Shown piece after piece: positions 34,576 through 41,968 of a stretch of DNA of 64,000 nt. The notes under the pieces are model-generated. The model saw only the letters and a list, made by a program, of their open reading frames with translations, was not told the origin of the DNA and did not search any database. Source of the stretch: CATOSP01 sp965216155 (lineage in GTDB: Bacteria; Chloroflexota; Dehalococcoidia; Lucifugimonadales; UBA3495). A program made the position numbers and the translations under genes. How positions within the stretch are numbered: position 1 is the stretch's first letter; every line of letters begins with the position of its first letter. The stretch is taken from the NCBI GenBank assembly GCA_965216155.1, contig CBDCFD010000007.1, positions 930,001 through 994,000 on the forward strand, given 5' to 3'.

Positions 34576-34724
34576 TGGGGATTTCGGGGGCGATGGGGCA
34601 CGGCCCTATTGGAGATGGGGAATTTGGAACGTGGGGGAGCGGCGGGCCGGATGAACCGTCCGGGAGGGCCGGGAGATGGTTACCATGTCCCGGCCAGCCT
34701 GCGCGCGGCGCGTATGCCTCATAA

Positions 34725-34750
34725 GGGGTGACGCACGCGTCACCCCTTTT
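34725..34750 (+). terminator. Hairpin with T-run
   Basis: GGGGTGACGC (34725-34734) and GCGTCACCCC (34737-34746) form a 10-bp stem followed by TTTT. The apparent loop of two bases means the top pair must open. It could be a terminator or a protein-binding dyad. Confidence 0.45.
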
Positions 34751-34920
34751 AGAGCGCGGGTTTACCGGCGGCCCCAGGGGTGTCCTACCCGTGTACAGGG
34801 ATTGGGAGTTGGTGGACAGTTGTCCAAATTGTCCGTCTCAAACGTGAAATCGGGGGAACTAGGCCCCTACAGGACGTATTCAGCGAGCACTTGGATTCCA
34901 GAGCAGCTTCCAGCCCCGTT

Positions 34921-35011
34921 GGACAGTGCCAGGAACGAAATCGGACAGTGCGCCACCGGCGACGGCGGGCGGTTTTGGACAGCGCCAGCTACGAAATCGG
35001 ACAGTTTGTCC
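34921..35011. repeat. Iteron-like direct repeats
   Basis: A 30-bp unit occurs twice, at 34921-34950 and 34977-35006: GGACAG(T/C)GCCAG, then (G/C)(A/T)ACGAAATCGGACAGT. Partial units CCAGCTACGAAAT lie at 34548-34560 (touching parS) and inverted at 34454-34466. GGACAGTTGTCC dyads lie at 34814-34825 and, in a related form, at 34999-35011. Spacing and clustering resemble replication iterons or partition sites. Confidence 0.55.
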
Positions 35012-35560
35012 AACCGGGCGGGACAGGGCCGGGCGAGGCCGTCAGCAGGGCCGGGCAGATGGTTGGCCGGGGCCGGGAGACGCTGCCAGGTGGGTCAAGG
35101 AAGCCAGCGGGATGGTCCAGCGGAGTGGCCGACCGGGGCGCTGGGGACTCCGGCACCATCGTTCCCAGCGATGCGGCTGCTCCAGCTGGGCAGGCAATCC
35201 GGCGCAATTCCCCGGCGGCAGCGGTAACGTGCAGGAACACGGCGGCACGGAAGGGCTGGCAGAGAAAGGCGGGGACGTGGTGAGGCTCCAGAGGGCAGGG
35301 CGTATTTTCACGTCATTACGTGTCAGGTCTGACGCGTCAAGCACGTCACCAGGCTGCACGGGGTGAAGGGCGTGCGAGTGGCGCGTCCGGCGCTGGGACA
35401 GGCCAGGGCGCGGGTTCTGCAACAAATGCACCCGGTTTCGTCTTTTTGGGTCTGACAGGGTTGGGACACCGTTAATCACGTTTGCGGGAAGGCCCCTCAG
35501 AGCCTGTCTACGATCTTTGCAATATGTTAAGTTGAGTCTGTTACCAGAGGAGGGGTAATC

Positions 35561-36376
35561 ATGTCTCATTCCTATTCCAGCGACATCAGCCGGGAACAAT
35601 TTGCCCGGATTCTTCCCTATTTGGAGTCGGCCCGCCGCCGGACCAAGCCCCCGCACCATGGACTTGTACGACGTTTTCTGCGGGGTGATCTATATCCTCA
35701 AAAGCGGGTGCCAGTGGCGGATGCTGCCTGCGGACTTCCCGGATTGGCGCACCTGCTACAAGTATTTCCGGCAATGGAGCGAGCGACCCGACCCGGCGAA
35801 GCATTCCATTCTGGAGCAGGTCTTAAAAAAATCGGTTGGCGCGGCCCGGCGAAGCAATGGTCGGAAAGAACGGACCAGCTTCTGTATCGTGGACTCCCAG
35901 AGCGTCAAGAACACCGACAGCGCCGGGAACAAGGGCTATGACTCGGGCAAGAAGGTGTCTGGAATCAAGCGCCACATCGCCGTGGACACTCAGGGGTTGC
36001 CCCATGCGATTCACGTGACCACCGCCAACGTTACCGACCGTGCTGGGGCTTTGGCTATGTTTGACCGGCGCCGGGCCAACCTGAGCCAGGTGCAGAATGT
36101 GCTGGTGGATGGGGGATACACCGGGAAACCCTTTGCCGCGGCGGTGCAGAGCCTGCTGGGAGCCTCGGTGGAAGTGGTGAAACGCAACGAACTGCACACT
36201 TTCGTGGTGCTGCCTGCCTTTAGCCCCCCGTGAAGACGGGGGGATGGGTGGTGGAGCGGTCTTTCGGCTGGCTGGAGAAGTGCCGCCGCCTTTGGAAGAA
36301 CTGCGAGAGGAAGCTCAATACCAGTCTGCAAATGGTGGTTCTCGCCTTCGCGGTGCTAATCCTGAAGAGATTGTAA
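35561..36376 (+). pseudogene. IS5-family transposase, copy 2, frameshifted and interrupted
   Basis: Nearly identical to the intact gene at 28824-29615. Two lesions are visible by comparison. First, one extra C in the C-run near 35650 shifts TKPRTMDLYDVF to TKPPHHGLVRRF. Second, at 36215-36243 six bases of the intact copy are replaced by 29 bases containing the hairpin CCCCCCGTGAAGACGGGGGG, which brings in a TGA at 36231 and removes the RWVVERS catalytic Glu region from frame. The DDE residues are otherwise present. Not functional in cis. Confidence 0.93.
36215..36243 (+). repeat. GC-rich hairpin insertion in IS5 copy 2
   Basis: The insert begins TGCCTTTAGCCCCCC and ends GACGGGGGG; the CCCCCCGT arm pairs with ACGGGGGG. 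Structure and the preceding CCTGCC resemble the 25-bp hairpin family at 9301, 15647, 18156 and 40736, but the primary sequence is diverged, so common origin is uncertain. Confidence 0.5.
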
Positions 36377-36384
36377 ACAGGCTC

Positions 36385-37159
36385 TAAGGTCCCAGGCCAG
36401 CCACTCCCCCGCTATCTCTCGGATGGTAAAGCGCATTTGCCGGAGTCTCCCGTCACGGGCGCCAGTGGGCAGGGAAAGGCAACCCTCAATGAACAGACGC
36501 ATGGGGAGAGGGACAGCACCCTTCTTGCCCTGCTCCATCCCCTGCACCCTGTCATACAACCTGAGCAGGGCAGGCAAAGCCGGAGCGTCAGGGACAAGGC
36601 CGGGCAGATGTGCCATTGCAGGTGCGGATGTCTTAACCAAACCAGGCTGTGTGGGGGGTTGGTTAGGAGCATCGAATCCTGGCAAGAGGGCGGTACGGTT
36701 CGCGACGTCCCTGGGTAGAATGCCCCGGGGTCTTCGTTCAGGCTTGACTTCTTCAGCCCGATTAAGCCAGGCCCGAATAATAGGGGATAGTGGGGACGGT
36801 GGGCGTTCGTTTTCCGGAACCTTCCTCCATTCCTCGTAAAGTTCGGCTATGGTCGTTTCAACCGCCCAGGTGACCGGACCAAGCGGGGTTGATGACCACT
36901 TTATATTCCCGTCCTGGCTCAGCTGGTACAGAATGACAGGCTCGTCCCGGGGAGACCAGGCAATTTGGTCCAGTAGCAACAGTTTTAGGCGGCGTTCTGT
37001 TTCAACACGGGCTTCGAGCGGGCATTTGCCATCCTGATGCCAGGTTTCCAAGTCTGCCAGCGTCGGGCGAGGGGTGTCGGGGGGTAGCCCCTCGGACTGA
37101 ATGAGATGATCCGCTATTTCCGTTATGACGTCGGCGCTGCTCTTTGGGAAGCTAGTCAT
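36385..37159 (-). CDS. Hypothetical protein of the rep cluster, 3' end removed by IS5
   Basis: About 255 residues survive from ATG 37159, which overlaps the RepA-like stop by 8 nt, so it is the last gene of the rep cluster. The frame enters the IS5 end (after FTIREIAGEWLAWDL) and terminates inside it, so the natural C-terminus is lost. No recognised family. The N-terminal third is acidic and helical and the middle is proline-rich (ERPPSPLSPIIRAWLNRAEE). Its place next to the ATPase and primase suggests a replication or copy-control protein (inference). Confidence 0.6.
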
Positions 37160-38198
37160 AATTGACCCTCTCGTTAAGGGTGGTCTCAGCTGATTCCCAT
37201 AGTCCGGAGTCTGCCAATCTTGAGCCCTGCCAGTCTAGGCGGCGGGTGGCGGGCAGGCTGTCGGCATAGTTGGACTTCACGCAGAGCAGCTTCCAAGCCA
37301 AGGGCCGCTCGTCGGGAGCCTTGTTTTTCGGCGGAGGTCCCCAGGGCTCCGTTCCGAGAGTCCACAGGGCGCGTACACCAGCCAGCCAATCAGTCGAACC
37401 TGAATAGTCAGAGCCGGACTTCGGCGGGTGGGCTAGCAGCAATACGGACCGATCGCCTTCGTATGCCCGCCTTGCCAGTGCGCTCAGGAATCCCCGGACT
37501 TCGGCCCGGTCGTTCTCGTTGGCCGAATAGATGGCTGCGACGGAGTCCAGCACCACTAGTCCGGCGTTAACGCGCTCTGCAGCCTCAAAAAGCTGGTGTG
37601 CTAGGGGTGTTAACTCGCAGGGGCCCCAGCGTTCCTGAGTGCCATAAAGGGGTTCCGATCCGGTGAGGCCGAGGTCCGCCTCACCGGGGATATACAAGGG
37701 CATTGTCGGATTGACCCAGGGCGCACCGGCACCTGACATTTGCGATAGTCGGCGGGAGATTACAGCTGGAGGGTCCTCCCATGAGGCAAAAATAACCGGG
37801 ACGCTCTCGGTAATGTTCGGTGATAATGCTGGACCACCCCAGTTAGCATCCGAACCGGCGCCTCCGGCGATTGCCGCGGCCAACTGCAACGCCAGTCTGG
37901 ATTTGCCGACACCTCCTTTCCCCGACAGCAGGGTGACTGCGCCAACGGGCAGCCATTCCGGAATTAACCAGGGCTGGTCCGGTGGCTTTGGAATGTCCTT
38001 CCAGCGGTGAAGAGGGAGGGGCTCCACGCTGGTGGTGGTCTGCAGCTGCTGCAGGGCCTGCCAGGTCTGTACGTCCTCGGGATTTCTTGCCAAGTGGTGC
38101 TGCAGCTGCTGCACTAGGTCCAGCCCATCCGGGGCCAGCTCGGCACCGGCCAGACTGTCATGCCCGTTGTTTCTGTTAAGAGTCATCCGCCACCTCAC
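37152..38198 (-). CDS. RepA-like RecA-fold ATPase/helicase
   Basis: 348 residues. Walker A TLLSGKGGVGKSRLALQLA near residue 90, a Walker B-type strand GLVVLDSVAAIY, and RSVLLLAHPPKSG, the AAA_25/RepA hexameric helicase pattern of plasmids and phages. It would unwind DNA for replication initiation, working with the primase whose gene overlaps it by 23 nt upstream. The N-terminal 60 residues are helical and Gln-rich (VQQLQHHLARNPED). The gene is intact. It supports reading this region as a plasmid-derived element. Confidence 0.8.
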   Translation of the reverse strand: MRWRMTLNRNNGHDSLAGAELAPDGLDLVQQLQHHLARNPEDVQTWQALQQLQTTTSVEPLPLHRWKDIPKPPDQPWLIPEWLPVGAVTLLSGKGGVGKSRLALQLAAAIAGGAGSDANWGGPALSPNITESVPVIFASWEDPPAVISRRLSQMSGAGAPWVNPTMPLYIPGEADLGLTGSEPLYGTQERWGPCELTPLAHQLFEAAERVNAGLVVLDSVAAIYSANENDRAEVRGFLSALARRAYEGDRSVLLLAHPPKSGSDYSGSTDWLAGVRALWTLGTEPWGPPPKNKAPDERPLAWKLLCVKSNYADSLPATRRLDWQGSRLADSGLWESAETTLNERVNYD

Positions 38199-39366
38199 TC
38201 AAAATGCAAGAGGCCTGGCGAGCGATTTCCCACCGAGGCCAACTGGTTGTCTCCGCAAGGGTTTTTGCGTAATCTTCCCAGCCCTCCGGCAAGGCAGAGA
38301 AGGGGACGACAGCGGCAGCCTCAGCTGCATCCTTGCCCTGGACGGGCAGTACCGCCGTGATAGGTCTCTTGGCAGCGGCGATGAGCTGGCGCCGGAGCTG
38401 GCGGGCGTTGTGTTCCCCGCCGGCGTCGGCGTCGGCATGAATCACCGTTCCGAATGCTGCTTTAGCCAGCCACTCCACAAGGTTGCTGCCCTCCTCCTCG
38501 GCCATGCCGGAGGTTCCTAGGGTGGCTACCGCGGGGCCTGCGTACCTGCTGGCCAGCGCCAGGGCGTCGGCAACTCCCTCTGCCACTCGAACCGGGCTTA
38601 TAGCTTCGGAGAGAACGGGGTTGCCGAACACCACAATCAGACCGGCCGTTGACCCGTAGGAACGTTTGCCAAGGCCTCCGTTTTCCGCCGGCCGGTCCAG
38701 GGCAGGAGCACCGCCCTGGTCGACGGCGATGAGCTGCACAGCCCGGGCTTCCGGTAGGGCTGGCCAGGCTTCAGTCCAGGCTGCCGGAGGGGCTGCTAAG
38801 GCCAGCAGGGAACCTGCACCAGTGTGGGGTCCTCTGCCCTGGTAATGCTCACCTGCAGGGAGCCACCGGATGGAGTTGGGCAAGGGAAAACCGGGCCGCC
38901 AGAGGTTCCGGGCGTCCAGCCAGCGTCGGGTGGGGTGATCCGGATTCGTGGAAACGGCTTGAGCCTTCTCCCAGGTGCCCCGGGCGATTGCCAGCATATC
39001 CACGCTGCGCGTAGGGCCATGATTCTGGCCCTTTTCTGGCCTTTCAGGTGTTCTGATAATGCCCTGGGTGTCAGAAACTCGACTCTGTACTTGCCCTGGG
39101 CTGTCCCACGCGTCCCAAATCATTAGCCCGGTGGCCTGTTCCAGCGCAGTGATGATCTCCCGTCGCTGGCAACCGGCGAAACAATGCACCGTGATGCCGC
39201 CGTCCTGGCGGTCTTGAACTGTCAGGCTTGCGGAGTCGCGCTTATCTCCATGGCCGTGGCAGTACCCTCGTAAACGCCAGCGTCCATCATGGTCAGGGCG
39301 ATTGGAGCTGCGAGGCAGGCACCGGGCCACGGTCTCCGCACTGGGGCCGGTGTACCTACGCTGCAC
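38176..39366 (-). CDS. DNA primase with zinc finger and TOPRIM domain
   Basis: 396 residues from GTG 39366. The CHC2-like zinc motif is visible as RLRGYCHGHGD ... ITVHCFAGCQRREI. The TOPRIM region follows: VRVAEGVADALALASRY (conserved Glu), PAVATLGTSGM and VIHADADAGGEHNARQL (DxDxxG-type metal-binding acids). It would lay RNA primers for the element's replication. Its start overlaps the stop of the small zinc protein upstream and its end overlaps the RepA-like gene, so the three are translated in series. Confidence 0.82.
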   Translation of the reverse strand: MQRRYTGPSAETVARCLPRSSNRPDHDGRWRLRGYCHGHGDKRDSASLTVQDRQDGGITVHCFAGCQRREIITALEQATGLMIWDAWDSPGQVQSRVSDTQGIIRTPERPEKGQNHGPTRSVDMLAIARGTWEKAQAVSTNPDHPTRRWLDARNLWRPGFPLPNSIRWLPAGEHYQGRGPHTGAGSLLALAAPPAAWTEAWPALPEARAVQLIAVDQGGAPALDRPAENGGLGKRSYGSTAGLIVVFGNPVLSEAISPVRVAEGVADALALASRYAGPAVATLGTSGMAEEEGSNLVEWLAKAAFGTVIHADADAGGEHNARQLRRQLIAAAKRPITAVLPVQGKDAAEAAAVVPFSALPEGWEDYAKTLAETTSWPRWEIARQASCILSEVADDS

Positions 39367-39517
39367 GGACCTCGTCCTCTGCGGTAGCTCGGGACTCCGT
39401 CTCCATGGTTACCAGTCCCTCCTTGATGAGGAGCCGCATCATGCAACCGATGCATAACCTCCAATCATCCCGACAGTACAGCTTTTTCCGGTCCTTACGG
39501 CAGTGGTCGCAAATCAT
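39356..39517 (-). CDS. Small zinc-ribbon protein (53 aa)
   Basis: ATG 39517 has AGGAGAC 8 nt upstream. The product begins MICDHCRKDRKKLYC and continues RLCIGCMMRLL: two C-x2-C knuckles about 20 residues apart, then an acidic tail. It is probably a zinc-binding regulator or accessory factor of the replication cluster. The stop overlaps the primase GTG start by 11 nt. Easily missed because of its size; the ribosome site, Cys pairs and coupling make it credible. Confidence 0.65.
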   Translation of the reverse strand: MICDHCRKDRKKLYCRDDWRLCIGCMMRLLIKEGLVTMETESRATAEDEVRAA

Positions 39518-39727
39518 TGTTCGTCTCCTTTTGCCCCCGAAACGCTCTGTTAATCTCTAAAAAGTTCTGAAGAGGTTACCATAAAGTTGTCCGGAGGCCA
39601 ACGGGTGACTTGACGCCGCCTAGGTATTCGGGAATTCGCTGAAAGTGGACTTCTCCGCAAGGTGCACCACCTGCATCAAGGGGGCTAACATCGTATGCAC
39701 CACTGCAACTGCAGCGTGAGGTGAGGT

Positions 39728-40186
39728 TTGGTTGCACGAGTCAGCAGGACTGAGGCAGCGAGGCACTTGGGTGTCTCCATCAGCACCATCGACCGCCGGA
39801 TTCAGCGAGGTGAGCTTTCCGTGGAAAAAGAAGACTACGGGAGCCGAGAGCGGGTTTATGTGCTTCTCGATGAGGACTCATCTGCACCTTCAGCTGCAGA
39901 CGCACCGATGGCAGCAGATGCGGCTGCACGGGGTAGTCTTGGTGACACTACTGCTGACTACGTGATGACTCTGGAGCACCAGGTGAAGTCACTGCAGGAG
40001 GTTGCCGATTACCGCCAGAAGGAGCTGAAGGAGTCGGAGCTGCGCTTTCAGCAGGTTCTGGGCAACCTGACCACCGCTCAGCAGACTATCGAGAGAATGT
40101 CCAGGGCCTTGCCGGCGGCCCCGGAGGAGTCAGCGCCAGGGCTCCGGCGCTCACGGAGCTGGTGGCCATGGCGGAAGAGGGCTTAG
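39728..40186 (+). CDS. HTH DNA-binding protein with C-terminal coiled coil
   Basis: 152 residues from TTG 39728, preceded by AGGTGAGG. The N-terminal MerR/excisionase-like helix-turn-helix reads RTEAARHLGVSISTIDRRIQRGEL. A linker rich in Ala/Asp leads to a coiled coil (VMTLEHQVKSLQEVADYRQKELKESELRFQQV) and a basic tail. This architecture is common in plasmid and ICE control proteins (KfrA-like or excisionase-like). It is divergent from the rep cluster. The 210-bp gap contains TGCACCAC twice (about 39662 and 39696), possible operator half-sites. Confidence 0.7.
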   Translation: MVARVSRTEAARHLGVSISTIDRRIQRGELSVEKEDYGSRERVYVLLDEDSSAPSAADAPMAADAAARGSLGDTTADYVMTLEHQVKSLQEVADYRQKELKESELRFQQVLGNLTTAQQTIERMSRALPAAPEESAPGLRRSRSWWPWRKRA

Positions 40187-40420
40187 ATCCGACCTGGGGG
40201 GTGTTCTGACAGTAACCGGCTCCTGGTGATCCTGCTAATGTTGACCAACTCCTCTCCTCACGTCAGGGAGAAGGCCTTGTCCTGCCCAGAACCTCTCCTG
40301 TGGTTGCCAGGCGTGGGTACGACCCCGGCCGGTCTAGTCCTGGTTCTCCGCGTCCGCTTCTCCCGCGTCGGTGCCGGCCGTGGCCTGCTAGAAATCTGGC
40401 CGGGAAGAGGCGGCAGCCGG

Positions 40421-40459
40421 GCCCTCGCTATACTTGGAGTCAACAAGCATAGCGAGGGC
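40421..40459. repeat. Inverted repeat upstream of the IS1182 relic
   Basis: GCCCTCGCTAT (40421-40431) and ATAGCGAGGGC (40449-40459) form an 11-bp stem with a 17-nt loop, ending 5 nt before the relic's ATG. It may be the element's left end or a hairpin that limits transposase translation. The rest of 40187-40464 shows no gene. Confidence 0.5.
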
Positions 40460-40464
40460 TGAGA

Positions 40465-41309
40465 ATGCTGGGAGAGCGATCGGACTAGAGGGGTCTGTGG
40501 GAAGCGGACCGGCTGTATCTGGACCACGTGGGCAAGGACACCTTCTACGGTCTGCTGGCCTTGCTGCGTAGCCGCCTGTTTCGGGACGCCGACTTCGCCG
40601 AGTTCTACTGCGCCGACAATGGCCGGGATAGCGTGCCGCCCAGCCTGCTGGCCACGGCGCTGCTGCTCCAACCCCGCGACAAGGTGGAGCGACGCCGAGG
40701 CCAAGGCCAGAGCCGACTTCGACATCCGCTGGAAGAGCCTGCCCCCGGCCACGACCGGGGGTGGCCTTGGGGATTGAGGTGGAGGATAGGCCCTTCGCCA
40801 AGAGCACGCTGCAGGTGTTCCGCGCCCAGCTGATACTGCACGGCAAGGTGCGGGAGGTATTCGAGTCCAGCCTGCGTTTGGCCCGGGAGTCGGGGTATCT
40901 GAAAGGGCGCGGGATGCGGGTGGCGTTGGACACGACCAACATCCTGGGTCATGGCGCGGTCAAGGACACCTACAATCTGTTGGCGGACGGGATCGTCAAA
41001 CTGTTGTGGGCGCTGGCGGCAGTGGAGAAGTCTACTGTCAAAGAGTGGGCCAAGGCCCGGGGATATGAGCGGTACCTGGGATCCAGCGTGAAGGGTGAGT
41101 CGACCATTGACTGGAGCGACAAGCGGGCCCGGACGGCGCTGCTGGCCGGGGTTGTGGGAGACGCCGACCGGTTGTTGGAATTGTCGCGGCAGGCGCAGGG
41201 GGAGTTGCCGGAGGACAGTGAGGAGCGCCAGCGGATTGTGGCGGCGGCGGAACTGCGGGGACAGTTGCTGCTCCAGGACGTGGAACGCCGTCGTGAATTT
41301 CTGCGCTGA
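40465..41309 (+). pseudogene. IS1182-family transposase relic (N-terminal half)
   Basis: ATG 40465 (MLGERSD), then TAG at 40486 where Gln is expected, then GLWEADRLYLDHVGKDTFYGLL and DNGRDSVPPSLLATALLLQ, the DUF772-type N-terminus. One extra G near 40688 and a 25-bp hairpin insertion at 40736-40760 shift the frame. After the insertion LGIEVEDRPFAKSTLQVFRAQL and MRVALDTTNILGHGAVKDTYNL (first catalytic Asp) follow in the frame of 40761-41309. The C-terminal half is missing, replaced by the glycosyltransferase relic. Dead. Confidence 0.8.
40736..40760 (+). repeat. 25-bp GC-rich hairpin repeat (copy 4), inserted in the IS1182 relic
   Basis: Starts AGCCTGCCCC and ends ACGACCGGGG; differs from copy 1 (9301-9325) at one base. 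Deleting exactly 25 bases joins CGC TGG AAG to GTG GCC TTG GGG ATT GAG, the expected transposase sequence. Confidence 0.75.
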
Positions 41310-41312
41310 CCC

Positions 41313-41757
41313 GGAGTCGGTGATAATCACCCTGGACGCCGCCGACGCCCTGATCGGGGAGCACGTTCTGGAGCGGGTCCGGGCCGAGTACCGGGACGGC
41401 GCCGACGTTACGGTGGGGTCTATGCTGAGGCTCGACAAGGAGGCTTTCTATCCGCCGAACTTCGACAATCCACGGCGGTGGGACAGCAACGTTTAGCAGC
41501 ACCTTCGCACTTTCCGGAAACGGCTTTTTGACGCCATTGATGTCGAGGACCTGAAGATCGACGGGGAATGGATCGACCTCGCCGCCGACTGGGCGTTCAT
41601 GGTGCCAATCGTCGAGGTGGCCTCCAGCCCGAGGCACATCGAAGAACATCTGTACCTGTATGAGCCCGCGGTGCCGAAGGACGAGGGAAACCGCCAGGAA
41701 AGGGACTCGGTTATCGCCCGAATCCTTGACAAGGATCGATACGCCAGGATGTGTTAA
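41313..41757 (+). pseudogene. Glycosyltransferase-like fragment with in-frame TAG
   Basis: The frame reads SVIITLDAADALIGEHVLERV and then YRDGADVTVGSMLRLDKEA, followed by RRWDSNV-stop-QHLRTFRKRLFDAI, DWAFMVPIVEVASSPRHIEE and LYLYEP. It resembles the middle and C-terminal part of a family 2-like glycosyltransferase whose DxD is here D-A-A-D. TAG at 41494-41496 stands where Trp is expected (NVWQHLRTF). The N-terminus is missing at the junction with the IS1182 relic. Family assignment is from memory of conserved blocks and is moderate. Confidence 0.5.
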
Positions 41758-41968
41758 CCCAGTCTCCGGTTGCTGTTCCTCTTGGATCCCTACTCCACGT
41801 CCTTCTATAAGGGACGAAAAGGGATGGCCCACACGTAGCAACTTATCCCTGTAGAATGTAGAGGTTATGGCAAGACTCGGGAGAACTCTCCTGTATTGAT
41901 TTGCGACAAGAGCGCGTAGACGTCAATGCATGGTCCTCAACCTCAAATGGTCATAGCGAGGAGGACTT

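Larger units (their letters stand above)
33839..35499. other. Mostly non-coding region with parS, dyads and iteron-like repeats (putative partition/origin region)
   Basis: Apart from one possible short frame (33947-34126), no gene is supported over about 1.6 kb; the long frames at 34676-35366 have biased composition without recognisable content. The stretch is G-rich on the plus strand. It contains paired dyads (34318-34373), a perfect parS-like palindrome (34560-34575), a hairpin with T-run (34725-34750) and repeated GGACAGT and CCAGCTACGAAAT units (34454-35011). Together with rep genes at 36.4-39.5 kb this suggests the replication and partition locus of a plasmid-like element. Confidence 0.55.
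35500..36384 (+). mobile_element. IS5-family element, copy 2 (damaged)
   Basis: Ends GAGCCTGTCTACGATCTT and (inverted) GAGCCTGTTTACAATCTC match copy 1. Orientation is opposite to copy 1, so the two frame 5.8 kb (29677-35499) as inverted repeats. Internally it differs from copy 1 by one extra C and by a hairpin-containing insertion. Confidence 0.88.

Noticed and set aside
34676..35366. Several overlapping plus-strand frames
   Set aside because: Gly/Arg/Pro-rich translations without motifs, starts without ribosome sites, lying over the repeat-rich parS region.
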